In this document: positions 8,274-16,193 of the stretch, one piece after another
Numbering within the stretch: the first letter of the stretch is position 1
Layout: each line of letters starts with the position of its first letter
NCBI RefSeq assembly: GCF_034676545.1
Contig: NZ_JAUCBZ010000015.1
Span: 3,317,001-3,381,000, forward strand
DNA from: Pararhodobacter sp.
GTDB taxonomy: Bacteria; Pseudomonadota; Alphaproteobacteria; Rhodobacterales; Rhodobacteraceae
Direction of reading: 5' to 3'
DNA: 64,000 nt
The notes under the pieces: generated by a model
What the model was told of the DNA's origin: nothing
What the model saw: only the letters and a program-made list of their open reading frames with translations
Databases searched by the model: none
Program-made: the position numbers and the translations under genes

Positions 8274-9190
8274 GGCTTGGCCCACAGCCGCCACAGATCG
8301 AACACCTGCGCCGAGGACAGCTCTGGCGTATAGCCGAACACCGCCTTCAGCGCGGTGTTGTCCAGCACCGGGCGATACTGCAAGAACCCGACCTGTTCAG
8401 GCCCATAGCGGCTCAGGCCCAAAGGCCGCGCCAGCGCCAGCGCCGCGCGCAAGACCCCCGGCGGCAGCGTCACCACCGGCTTGCCCATCGCCCGCGCCAG
8501 ATCGCGCAGCGTCATCACGCCATCGCCCGCGACATTGAACACCCCCGCCGGGCCATCCGTCGCCGCCCGCAGCAGGATACGCGCCAGATCTTGCGTCCAG
8601 ATGAACACGAACGGGCTGTCGGACCCCGCCACCGCCAGCAAGCGCCGTTTGCGAAACAGGGCGGTGATCTGGTTCTCGACCCCCACGCCCAGAACCGTGC
8701 CGATCCGCAGCACCACTTGCTCCAGCGCCGGGTGATCCCGCCGCGCAGCCGCCAACATCTCCTCGACCTGCCGCTTGTGATCGGCATAGGGAAATTCCAC
8801 ATTGCCGCGCAGCCGATCCCCCTCACGCAGCGGCACGGGGTTATCCGCGTGATAGCCATAGGCCGCGCCCGAGGACGTCACCACCAGCCGCCGCACCCCA
8901 TGCGCCACACAGGCCTCCAGCACGTTGCGGCTGCCCTGCACATCCACGCACCACTCCTGATCACGGGTTGATCCCTTGCCCGGCGTGACAATCGACGCCA
9001 GATGCACCACGACCTCGGGCTTGAACACCCCGATCACCCGCATCGGATCGCCGCCGGTCACATCCATGCGCGCAAACGCGAAATTCTCGATGGGGCGCAG
9101 GTCGGTGGCCAGAACCTCGTGTCCTGACAGGCCCGCCAACAAGGCGCGCCCCACATTGCCCCGCGCGCCGGTGATCAGGATGCGCGTCAT
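8270..9190 (-). CDS. NAD-dependent epimerase/dehydratase family protein
   Basis: 306-residue extended SDR. The N-terminal Rossmann motif is TGARGNVGRALLAGL, followed by HLASIVTPG, the Ser in VTSSGAAYG and the YADHK active-site motif. The C-terminal half (FVFIWTQDLARILLRA, GVFNVAGDG) is the substrate-binding part usual for sugar-nucleotide or related epimerases and reductases. Overlaps by 4 bases with both neighbours (downstream SDR and upstream transporter). A role in modifying whatever the BASS transporter moves is possible but unproven. Confidence 0.85.
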   Translation of the reverse strand: MTRILITGARGNVGRALLAGLSGHEVLATDLRPIENFAFARMDVTGGDPMRVIGVFKPEVVVHLASIVTPGKGSTRDQEWCVDVQGSRNVLEACVAHGVRRLVVTSSGAAYGYHADNPVPLREGDRLRGNVEFPYADHKRQVEEMLAAARRDHPALEQVVLRIGTVLGVGVENQITALFRKRRLLAVAGSDSPFVFIWTQDLARILLRAATDGPAGVFNVAGDGVMTLRDLARAMGKPVVTLPPGVLRAALALARPLGLSRYGPEQVGFLQYRPVLDNTALKAVFGYTPELSSAQVFDLWRLWAKP

Positions 9191-10083
9191 ACGGGTTTAC
9201 GACCCCAGATCAACGCCAGCGCGAGGCCCGAGATCGCGTGCCACATGCCCCAGAACGCGGCCACCACCGCCATGCCGCCGAGGCCGCCGAAAAAGGCAAA
9301 GATCAAGATCAGCCCCAGCCCCGAATTCTGGATCCCCGTCTCGATGGTGATGGACCGGCGGTCGCGCGCCGAAACCCCGACCAACGTGGCGACCAGGAAT
9401 CCCAACGCCAGGGCCAGCGCATTATGTGCCACCACCAACCCCGCGACCAGCCCCGCCAGATCGAGGAAATACCCCCAGTTCGCCGCCAGGGCGGCGATGA
9501 TGAACCCCACGAAAATCACCATCGACAAGGTCTGCATCGGCCGTCGGATACGCGCCGCCAGCGCCGGTTTGCGGCTGTTCACCACCATGCCCAGCGCCAG
9601 CGGCACGATCAGCAGGAACACCACCGTGATCGCCACCTGCACCGGGTCGATCGCCGTCTGCACCAGAATCGCCCGCGTCGGCGCATAAAGCCCGCCCCAC
9701 AGCGCAATGTTCAGCGGCGTCAGCACAATCGCCCCCACCGTCGCCAACGCGGTCAGACTGACCGACAACGCCGTGTTCCCCCCGGCCCGATGCGTCAGGA
9801 AATTCGAGATATTCCCCCCCGGACACGCCGCCACCAGAATCAACCCCAGCGCAACCGAGGCGCGCGGTTGAACCGCCAGCACCAGCAGAAAGGTCGCCGC
9901 CGGCAGCGCCACGAATTGCGCCAGAAACCCGGCGATCAGCGGCTTTGGCGCACGCAGCAAGGCGCGAAACTGCGCGGGCGTCAGGTCCAGCGCAATGGCA
10001 AACATCACCACCGCCAGAACGGCGTTCAGCAGCATCAGCGACGCCGGGCTGAAATTCAGCATCACCTCGTCAAGGCCGTCCAT
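9187..10083 (-). CDS. Bile acid:sodium symporter (BASS) family transporter
   Basis: 298-residue membrane protein with about nine to ten hydrophobic helices. The BASS signatures are ACPGGNISNFLTHRAGGNTA in the first half and ETGIQNSGLGLILIFAF in the second, the two crossing regions that hold the sodium and substrate sites. Family members carry organic anions such as bile acids or keto acids. The PGGN and GIQN motifs argue against the Acr3 arsenite branch. It overlaps the epimerase-like gene by 4 bases and follows the flavin monooxygenase stop by one base, which suggests one transcript. Confidence 0.88.
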   Translation of the reverse strand: MDGLDEVMLNFSPASLMLLNAVLAVVMFAIALDLTPAQFRALLRAPKPLIAGFLAQFVALPAATFLLVLAVQPRASVALGLILVAACPGGNISNFLTHRAGGNTALSVSLTALATVGAIVLTPLNIALWGGLYAPTRAILVQTAIDPVQVAITVVFLLIVPLALGMVVNSRKPALAARIRRPMQTLSMVIFVGFIIAALAANWGYFLDLAGLVAGLVVAHNALALALGFLVATLVGVSARDRRSITIETGIQNSGLGLILIFAFFGGLGGMAVVAAFWGMWHAISGLALALIWGRKPV

Positions 10084-10084
10084 A

Positions 10085-11377
10085 TCACCCTCCCAAGGCT
10101 TTGAGGCGCTGCGTCACCGCCCGGCGATAGGCGCTGCGCTCGACATAATAAGCCATGCGCGGCAGATCGACATAGTCCATGCCGCCGGTGATGCGCGAAA
10201 AGCCGCGCGCCTTCTCGGCCTTGATCGCCGCCGCCGCCGGATGCCCGTGGCGCAGCCCCTTGATGTAGCGCGCCACCAACTCGGCCTGCTCATGGCGACC
10301 CTGCCACCCCAGCCCCGTCGCCTCGATCATGCCCATCACAAACAGATCATCGCGCGCCGGGTGCATGCAGTTCAGGAACAGATGCGGCGCGGCGCCTTGC
10401 CAATTCAGCAATGCCCGGTCGACAAACGGATAATGCAGCACATAGCCAGTGGCCGCGATCACCAGATCATAGGCCGCGCGCGTGCCATCCTTGAACATCG
10501 CGCTGTCCCCGTCAAACCGCGCGATATCCGGACGCACCCGAAGATCGCCATGCCCCGCATGAAAGATCGCCATCGAATTGACGACCGGATGCGAGGCATA
10601 AAGCGCGTGATCCGGTGCCGGAAACCCCATCCGCTGCGGGTCGCCGACAAACCAGCCCAGAATCGTGCTGTCCACCCGCCGCTTGAGCCACATCGGCAAC
10701 CGGATCGCCCCGCCCACCGTATCGGCCGGTTTGCCAAAAATGTACTTTGGCACAAAATGATAGCCGCGCCGCATCGACAACTCGGCACACACCGCATGAT
10801 GTACCGCGTCCACCACGATATCACAGGCTGAATTGCCGCCACCCACCACCAGCACCCGCTTGCCGCGCAGCTGATCGGGGTGCCGATACTGCGCCGAATG
10901 GATCATCTCGCCGCTGAACGCGCCCGGAAAATGCGGCATATTCGGTTCGGACAAGGTGCCATTGGCAATGAGAACCCCCGCATAACGCCCCTCCTGCTCC
11001 ACACCGCCCGCGCGCCACGTCACCCGCCAACCCGCGGCCAAAGGCTCACACCGCACCACCTCCGCGCCAAAGCGAAAATGCCGCCGCAGATCGAAATGAT
11101 CGGCAAAATCGCGGAAATACCCCCGCATGACCCGATGCGACGGATAATCCGCCACCTCCCCCGCCATCGGGAACTCGGCAAACTCGGTCTTGGTCTTCGA
11201 CGATATCAAATGCGCCGTCTCATACATCGTCGAGCGCGGCCCCTCGATATCCCACAACCCGCCGACATCCGTATGGATCTCGAACCCCTCAAAGACGATC
11301 CCCTGCTCCGCCAACACCTTGGCACAGGCCAATCCCATCGGCCCCGCTCCAATCACCGCATAGGGCAACTCAGTCAT
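10085..11377 (-). CDS. Flavin-containing monooxygenase (FMO-like)
   Basis: 430 residues. The FAD-binding motif VIGAGPMGLACAK is at the N-terminus, the FMO fingerprint FSGEMIHSAQY near residue 160, the NADPH motif VLVVGGGNSACDIV near 185, and the FATGY-like sequence IAATGYVLHYP in the last third. This is the class B flavin monooxygenase architecture, oxidising soft N or S centres or ketones. The substrate is unknown. The ATG at 11377 is preferred; an ATG five codons upstream (11392) falls inside a dispersed repeat and may not be used. First gene of a likely minus-strand operon with the BASS transporter, epimerase and SDR. Confidence 0.88.
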   Translation of the reverse strand: MTELPYAVIGAGPMGLACAKVLAEQGIVFEGFEIHTDVGGLWDIEGPRSTMYETAHLISSKTKTEFAEFPMAGEVADYPSHRVMRGYFRDFADHFDLRRHFRFGAEVVRCEPLAAGWRVTWRAGGVEQEGRYAGVLIANGTLSEPNMPHFPGAFSGEMIHSAQYRHPDQLRGKRVLVVGGGNSACDIVVDAVHHAVCAELSMRRGYHFVPKYIFGKPADTVGGAIRLPMWLKRRVDSTILGWFVGDPQRMGFPAPDHALYASHPVVNSMAIFHAGHGDLRVRPDIARFDGDSAMFKDGTRAAYDLVIAATGYVLHYPFVDRALLNWQGAAPHLFLNCMHPARDDLFVMGMIEATGLGWQGRHEQAELVARYIKGLRHGHPAAAAIKAEKARGFSRITGGMDYVDLPRMAYYVERSAYRRAVTQRLKALGG

Positions 11378-11386
11378 AAAACCCCA

Positions 11387-11476
11387 TTTCATCTTGCCAA
11401 AAATACTCTGGTGGGAGGCGCGCCAGCGCCGTGGGAGGGGAACCCTCCCGGCGGGCCGAGGGGGCTCGATGCCCCC
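11387..11476. repeat. Dispersed intergenic element with 22-bp repeat and two GC hairpins
   Basis: Bases 11387-11408, read on the minus strand, are identical to 34173-34194 on the plus strand (core TTTTTGGCAAGATGAAA). Next to it are two perfect hairpins: 11433-11449 (GGGAGGG, loop GAA, CCCTCCC) and 11460-11476 (GGGGGC, loop TCGAT, GCCCCC). The hairpins lie between the ABC ATPase start-distal end and the monooxygenase start and could act as a weak terminator. The repeat itself looks like a genome-wide intergenic family. Confidence 0.7.
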
Positions 11477-11491
11477 GAGGCACGCGCCCCC

Positions 11492-12229
11492 TCACAACCG
11501 CCCGCCGTCGATCAGGCGCTGCAAGAATTGCTGTGTGCGCGGGTGCTCGGGCGCGCCAAACAGTTGCGCGGGTGGCGCATCCTCGGCAATCCGCCCACCA
11601 TCCAGAAAGCACACCCGATCCGCCAGATCGCGCGCGAACCCCATCTCATGCGTGACGATCACCATCGTCAAGCCGCGCGCCTTCAACCCGCGAATGACCT
11701 CCATCACCTCGCCCACCAACTCCGGGTCCAGCGCCGCCGTGATCTCGTCCAGCAACAACACATCCGGGTTTCCCGCCAGCGCCCGCACCACCGCCACGCG
11801 CTGTTGCTGCCCGCCGGACAGTTGCTCGGGGTAGGCGCGCGCGAACCGCTCCATGCCGAACAAAGCCAGCGTTTCCAGCGCGCGGGCCTCGGCCTCGGCG
11901 CGGCTTTGGCGATGCACCTTGCGCGGGGCCAGCGTGATGTTGTCGAGCACCGTCATATGCGGGAACAGGTTATAGGCCTGAAACACAATCCCCACCCGTC
12001 GCTGCAAGCCGGTCTTGCCGAAACGCGGGTCATCCACCGGCACACCCTCCAGCAGGATCTCGCCCCAATCGGGCTCGACCAGCCGGTTGATGCAGCGCAG
12101 CAAGGTGGATTTCCCGCTGCCCGACGCGCCGATCAGGCAGACCACCTCGTGCTTGGCAACCGCCAGCGAGATCCGGTCCAGCACGAGGGTTTCGCCGAAA
12201 TACTTGGTCAGGTTCCGAATCTCGATCAT
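11492..12229 (-). CDS. Polar amino-acid ABC transporter, ATP-binding protein
   Basis: 245-residue ATPase of the GlnQ/HisP class that energises amino-acid uptake. It shows Walker A GASGSGKST, the Q-loop in FQAYNLFPHMTV, the signature LSGGQQQRVAVVRAL, Walker B VLLLDEITAALDPE and the H-loop in VTHEMGFARDLADRV. The upstream part of the open frame has no domain sense, so the ATG at 12229 (MIEIRNLTKYFG) is the start. It lies two bases after the permease stop and is last in a binding protein-permease-ATPase operon. Confidence 0.93.
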   Translation of the reverse strand: MIEIRNLTKYFGETLVLDRISLAVAKHEVVCLIGASGSGKSTLLRCINRLVEPDWGEILLEGVPVDDPRFGKTGLQRRVGIVFQAYNLFPHMTVLDNITLAPRKVHRQSRAEAEARALETLALFGMERFARAYPEQLSGGQQQRVAVVRALAGNPDVLLLDEITAALDPELVGEVMEVIRGLKARGLTMVIVTHEMGFARDLADRVCFLDGGRIAEDAPPAQLFGAPEHPRTQQFLQRLIDGGRL

Positions 12230-12231
12230 GC

Positions 12232-13086
12232 TCACCCCGCAACCTGCAAGCGCCGTGCCCGGTCGCGTTTGGTGATCCAGTCGGCCAGCCGCGCCATGGG
12301 GATTGTCGCCAGCAAGAACAGCAAGGCCGCCACCACCAGCGAGGAATAATTGAACGTGCCCGCGGTATAGATCTGCGCCTCGCGCACCGCGTCGCGCACC
12401 CCGATCACCGACAGCAGCGCCACGTCCTTTTGCAGCGCCACGACGATATTCATCAATGATGGCAGCACGTTGCGCAGTGCTTGCGGCAGAATGGCATAGA
12501 TCATCACCTGCCATTCCGTCAGCCCCAGCGCGTGGGCGGCGGCGCGTTGGCCCTCATGGACCGCGTCAATGCCCGAGCGGTAAATCTCGCAGACATAGGC
12601 CGAATAGCACAGCACCATCGCCACCCCGCCCCAGAACAGCCCCGAATTGGGCAGGCCGGGAATGCGCAGCGCGGGAATGCCGAACCCGAACAGGATCACC
12701 AGCAACAGCGCCGGAAGCCCGCGAAACGTGTCGATATACAAGACAACCATCAACCGGAACGGCGCGAACCACGGCCCGCGCAGCGACCGGATCACCGCCA
12801 GCAGCAGCGCCCAGACAGCAATCGCCGCCAGAGCGATCAGCCAGACCTGCAAGTTGATCAAGAACCCCTTGGCAACGCGCGGCGCGGCGTTGATCATGTG
12901 GTCGAGGTTGAAAAACTGCGCCTGAATGCGCGGCCAGTTCTCATTGGTGGCAATCAGCCAGCCCAACAGGCCGAACACCACGACAATGCTGCCCGCGCCG
13001 ATCAGGCCGGGCACCAGCGCCGTACGCCAGTCAAACCCCCGCCGCCGGGGGGGCGGCGGGGGGCTGTCATCGCGGTCAGGGATCAT
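12232..13086 (-). CDS. Polar amino-acid ABC transporter, permease
   Basis: 284-residue inner-membrane permease of the HisM/GlnP family. A Pro/Arg-rich cytoplasmic start (DDSPPPPPRRRGFDW) is followed by a first helix, a 60-residue loop, and the core permease domain with FRGLPALLLVILFGFGIP and the ATPase-contact EAA loop around AAHALGLTEWQVMIYAILPQ. Only one permease gene is present, so a homodimer is likely. Overlaps the binding-protein gene by 4 bases. Confidence 0.92.
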   Translation of the reverse strand: MIPDRDDSPPPPPRRRGFDWRTALVPGLIGAGSIVVVFGLLGWLIATNENWPRIQAQFFNLDHMINAAPRVAKGFLINLQVWLIALAAIAVWALLLAVIRSLRGPWFAPFRLMVVLYIDTFRGLPALLLVILFGFGIPALRIPGLPNSGLFWGGVAMVLCYSAYVCEIYRSGIDAVHEGQRAAAHALGLTEWQVMIYAILPQALRNVLPSLMNIVVALQKDVALLSVIGVRDAVREAQIYTAGTFNYSSLVVAALLFLLATIPMARLADWITKRDRARRLQVAG

Positions 13087-13919
13087 TCGGCGATGATCGG
13101 CAGTGTCGGGTCGGCCACCAGCCAGGTGTTGACCAGCTCCTGCACCGTGCCCGCCTCGATCAAGTGCGTCAGCGCGGCATCAACCCAGGGGATCAGCGCA
13201 CTGCCCTGCGGGAACAACAACCCGTGGCCCTCGTCATTCGCATCCGGCGGTAGGATCGCAACAATCGAGGCCTCGGGCAGTTGCACGGCGGTGGCGAACA
13301 GCGCGGTCGGCACCGCCGCCACCGTGGCGTCAATCTGCCCGGCCTGCATGGCCTGGAACACGCCGACCTGATCGTCATAGACGGCCACATCCGTGGCCCC
13401 CATCACATTCTCGAGATAGGCCAGATCGGTGGTGCCGATTGCGGCGCCCCAGCGCGCCGCACGCAGGTCGGCAAAGCTGCTGGCACCGATCACCGGCGAT
13501 CCCGGCAGCGCGATCACCGCCTTGTCGGACTGGTAATAGACCTGGCTGAAGCCCACCACCTCGGCCCGCGCGGGCGTCACCGAGACCTGGTTGATGGCGA
13601 AATCGAACGGCTTGTCGCCCGGCGCGATGATTTGCTCGAAGGTCAGGCGCACCCATTGCACCTGATCATGCGCAAAGCCCATCTGATCGGCCAGCGCATA
13701 GATCAACGCGCTTTCAAACCCCTCGCCGCTTTCGGGCGAATCATTCATCATCCACGGCGGATACACCGGATCCGAGGTGCCGACGGTCAACATGCCGGGA
13801 TGCAACAGGCGCGCATCGTCGGGAGTGCCGGTCTCTTGGGCCTGGGCGGCAAAGGCCAGCGTCGCCGCCATCATCGCCCCCGTGGCAAGCGCGCGGATCA
13901 TTGGGAATCGGTCGGACAT
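13083..13919 (-). CDS. Polar amino-acid ABC transporter, periplasmic binding protein
   Basis: 278 residues with a cleavable signal peptide ending AFAAQAQ near residue 27. The SBP family 3 fold is seen in LTVGTSDPVYPPWMMNDSP, GEGFESALIYALADQMGF, FDFAINQVSVTPARAE and the final TVQELVNTWLV. The ligand class is polar amino acids or opines by family; the exact ligand is unknown. The second ATG (MIRALAT, six codons later) would also leave a full signal peptide. First gene of the three-gene transporter operon, about 190 bases from the repressor gene below it. Confidence 0.9.
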   Translation of the reverse strand: MSDRFPMIRALATGAMMAATLAFAAQAQETGTPDDARLLHPGMLTVGTSDPVYPPWMMNDSPESGEGFESALIYALADQMGFAHDQVQWVRLTFEQIIAPGDKPFDFAINQVSVTPARAEVVGFSQVYYQSDKAVIALPGSPVIGASSFADLRAARWGAAIGTTDLAYLENVMGATDVAVYDDQVGVFQAMQAGQIDATVAAVPTALFATAVQLPEASIVAILPPDANDEGHGLLFPQGSALIPWVDAALTHLIEAGTVQELVNTWLVADPTLPIIAE

Positions 13920-14059
13920 AGGTCAGTCAGCCTCCGTATAGCGGGTGGAATTGATCACGAGGCCAAACCTTGCGTTCTTGTCGCGATCTGGCAAGCCCTG
14001 GCGTGACGAATCCGCGCCGTTCCGGCAAATGACCGGGGAAACCCGACGCCTGGACGCGA

Positions 14060-14083
14060 AAAGCCCGCCGTTTTTGGCGGGCC
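14060..14083 (-). terminator. Terminator of the SqrR-like repressor gene
   Basis: On the minus strand GCCCGCC-AAAAA-CGGCGGGC is followed by TTTT, 28 bases after the repressor stop. Confidence 0.75.
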
Positions 14084-14110
14084 TCGGGTCAGGGCTATGG
14101 GGTGCGGCGG

Positions 14111-14509
14111 TCAGTCCTCGACGGGTTGGCCGCAGAACATGTCGTACATCAGGCCAATCGTGCGGGCCGCGCGCGGGTCGCCCAGCGCGTAGTAAATCGC
14201 CTTGCCCTCGCGCCGGCACGTCACCAGCCCCTCCAGCCGCAAGCGCGCCAGTTGCTGGCTGACCGCGGCCTGCCGCGAGCCCAAAAGTTGCTCCAACTCG
14301 GTCACGGATTTCTCGCCCGAGGACAGGTAGCACAGGATCAGCAACCGCCCCTCATGCGCCAGAGCCTTGAGAAAGGCAGCCGCGGCCGTCGCCTGCTGGA
14401 CCATGTCATCCAGCGGCTGCAAGGCGCAGTCCGTCGCCATGGCCTCGCTGCCCGGCGTGCCTGTTCCTGATTGAAAACCGAGTTCTGGAGCTTCAGCCAC
14501 CACGCCCAT
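14111..14509 (-). CDS. sqrR: ArsR-family repressor of the SqrR/BigR (persulfide-sensing) type
   Basis: 132-residue winged-helix ArsR/SmtB protein. The metal-site Cys cluster of ArsR (ELCVCDL) is absent; the recognition helix reads ELEQLLGSRQAAVSQQLARL. Cysteines at residues 28, 60 (RLLILCYL) and 126 (MYDMFCG) have the same spacing (32 and 66) as Cys9, Cys41 and Cys107 of Rhodobacter capsulatus SqrR, in which the last two form the sulfane-sulfur-sensing pair. Cys98 is extra. It would repress sulfide-responsive genes until persulfidated. No sulfide:quinone reductase lies beside it. A shorter start at Met24 is possible. Confidence 0.82.
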   Translation of the reverse strand: MGVVAEAPELGFQSGTGTPGSEAMATDCALQPLDDMVQQATAAAAFLKALAHEGRLLILCYLSSGEKSVTELEQLLGSRQAAVSQQLARLRLEGLVTCRREGKAIYYALGDPRAARTIGLMYDMFCGQPVED

Positions 14510-14524
14510 CGAACCTCTCCGACA

Positions 14525-14544
14525 ATTTATGCACAGATACGAAT
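14525..14544. promoter_or_regulatory. Candidate operator before the SqrR-like gene
   Basis: ATTTATGCACAGATACGAAT is an AT-rich imperfect inverted repeat 16 bases upstream of the repressor ATG, in an otherwise GC-rich gap. Its ATT...AAT ends resemble sites used by SqrR/BigR proteins. Autoregulation is inferred only. Confidence 0.3.
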
Positions 14545-14652
14545 GTCTAGGCCCTCAAGATAAGGCAGCATTCGCGTCCGGGCAAGAGTCGCGCATGAAA
14601 ATGGGGCGCGCACCCGGCAGGATGCGCGCCCCGAATCGGTCTTGCGTCGCGA

Positions 14653-15234
14653 TCACGCGTCGCGGTCGTCTTCGTCAACGGCACCGCCGATGTCTTCGAA
14701 CAACTCGGAGATTTCGAACTCGGCCTCGGCCTCGGCTTCCGCCGCCAGATCCTGGATCGATTTGCCCGACGCCTGCAATTCGGCTTCTTCAACCGAGCGG
14801 GCCACGTTGATCGAGATCGTCACCGACACTTCAGGGTGCAGGACGACGGTCGTTTCATGCACGCCCAACAGCTTGATCGGGGCCGCCAGAACGATTTGAC
14901 CACGATCGACGCTGAACCCTTCGGCGGTCACAACCTCGGAGATGTCGCGCGGCGACACCGAACCGTACAGCGCGCCGGTGTCCGATGCCGAGCGGATCAC
15001 GACATAGCTCGTGCCGTCCAGCTTGTCGGCCAGAGCCTGCGCTTCGTTGCGGGTTTCAAGGTTGCGGGCTTCAAGCTGCGCCTTCTGGGCCTCAAAGGCC
15101 AGACGGTTGGCTTCATTGGCACGCAGGGCCTTGCCCTGGGGCAGCAAAAAGTTGCGCGCAAAGCCCGGGCGGACGTTCACGACGTCTCCCATCTGGCCAA
15201 GCTTGGCAACGCGTTCGAGAAGAATCACTTGCAT
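14653..15234 (-). CDS. rplI: 50S ribosomal protein L9
   Basis: 193 residues. The N-terminal rRNA-binding domain begins MQVILLERVAKLGQMGDVV with the L9 signature GFARNFLLPQGKA, followed by the long connecting helix and the C-terminal domain. An acidic tail (EAEAEAEFEISELFED...DEDDRDA) extends the protein about 45 residues beyond the E. coli length, common in alphaproteobacteria. Third gene of rpsF-rpsR-rplI, 10 bases after rpsR. Confidence 0.97.
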   Translation of the reverse strand: MQVILLERVAKLGQMGDVVNVRPGFARNFLLPQGKALRANEANRLAFEAQKAQLEARNLETRNEAQALADKLDGTSYVVIRSASDTGALYGSVSPRDISEVVTAEGFSVDRGQIVLAAPIKLLGVHETTVVLHPEVSVTISINVARSVEEAELQASGKSIQDLAAEAEAEAEFEISELFEDIGGAVDEDDRDA

Positions 15235-15244
15235 GGTCTGCTCC

Positions 15245-15472
15245 TCACTTCACAGCGTATGGCAGCAAGGCGAGGAAGCGGGCGCGCTTGATCGCGCGGG
15301 CCAGCTCACGCTGCTTCTTCGCCGAGACGGCGGTGATACGGGCAGGCACGATCTTGCCACGCTCAGAGATGTAGCGTTGCAGAAGGCGCGTGTCTTTATA
15401 GTCGATTTTTGGCGCGTTATCACCCGAGAACGGGCAGACTTTGCGACGGCGGAAAAATGGTTTCGTTGCCAT
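15245..15472 (-). CDS. rpsR: 30S ribosomal protein S18
   Basis: 75-residue basic protein with the S18 pattern FFRRRKVCPFSG, IDYKDTRLLQRYISERGKI and AKKQRELARAIKRARFLALL. It binds 16S rRNA together with S6, whose gene is 70 bases upstream in the same operon. Confidence 0.98.
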   Translation of the reverse strand: MATKPFFRRRKVCPFSGDNAPKIDYKDTRLLQRYISERGKIVPARITAVSAKKQRELARAIKRARFLALLPYAVK

Positions 15473-15542
15473 GGTGGCGTGTCTCCTTGGGGACCTTGAT
15501 CACAGATGCATTCGGCGGTGTCAGTGTGCTGACGGGGCCGGA

Positions 15543-15929
15543 TTAACGACGTGGACGGTCGCCGCGATCACCACGATCGCCACGGTCACCACGCTCGCTG
15601 CGCTCATCACGCTTTTGCATCTGCACCGACGGACCTTCGTCATGGGCATCGACCTTGATCGACAGAACGCGCATGACGTCGTCATGCAGGCGCGCCAGGC
15701 GTTCCATTTCCAGAACAGCCGCCGACGGGGTGTCGGTGCGGATGTACAGGTAATGGCCCTTGCGGTTCTTGTTGATCTTGTAGGCCATGGTCTTGACGCC
15801 CCAATACTCGGTCATGACGACAGTGCCGCCGTTGTCCGAGAGAATTGCGGTGAAGTGGTCCATGAGGCCTTCGGCCTGCGCGCTGGACAGGTCCTGGCGC
15901 GCGATCATGACATGCTCATACAGAGGCAT
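15543..15929 (-). CDS. rpsF: 30S ribosomal protein S6
   Basis: 128 residues starting MPLYEHVMIARQDLS, with EYWGVKTMAYKINKNRKGHY typical of S6. The C-terminus is a charged tail with four RGD-type tripeptides (RGDRGDRGDRGDR), longer than in E. coli. The start at 15929 matches the family; the 11 upstream codons do not. The 260-base leader region upstream (to 16193) contains a GGCGGG/CCCGCC hairpin on the minus strand that could be an S6-S18 autoregulatory structure, but this is weak. Confidence 0.97.
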   Translation of the reverse strand: MPLYEHVMIARQDLSSAQAEGLMDHFTAILSDNGGTVVMTEYWGVKTMAYKINKNRKGHYLYIRTDTPSAAVLEMERLARLHDDVMRVLSIKVDAHDEGPSVQMQKRDERSERGDRGDRGDRGDRPRR

Positions 15930-16193
15930 GTTGTCTCCAATCAATGTCTGGGCGCATTTCATAAGGCGGGCATGTCACCCTGCTGTTCCCGCCCACGAGA
16001 GTCTGCGCCGGATTCGTGGAATACAGCAGGATGGGGCCTTATAACGGGAAACCCGCGCGGCGCAAGACCTGTCCTTGGGCGATCGACCGCCGCAAGGCAA
16101 CTCTGGCCCGGCAACGATACAGTTGCCCAGGGAAACATCGCTTGCTAGGCTGAAATCTCTCGAACATTGCCCTTCAAGGTCTGGAGGTTTGCC

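Noticed and set aside
9187..10083. Acr3-type arsenite exporter beside the ArsR-family gene
   Set aside because: The motifs PGGN and GIQN are of the BASS branch, and the ArsR-family regulator is four kilobases away and lacks the arsenic-site cysteines.
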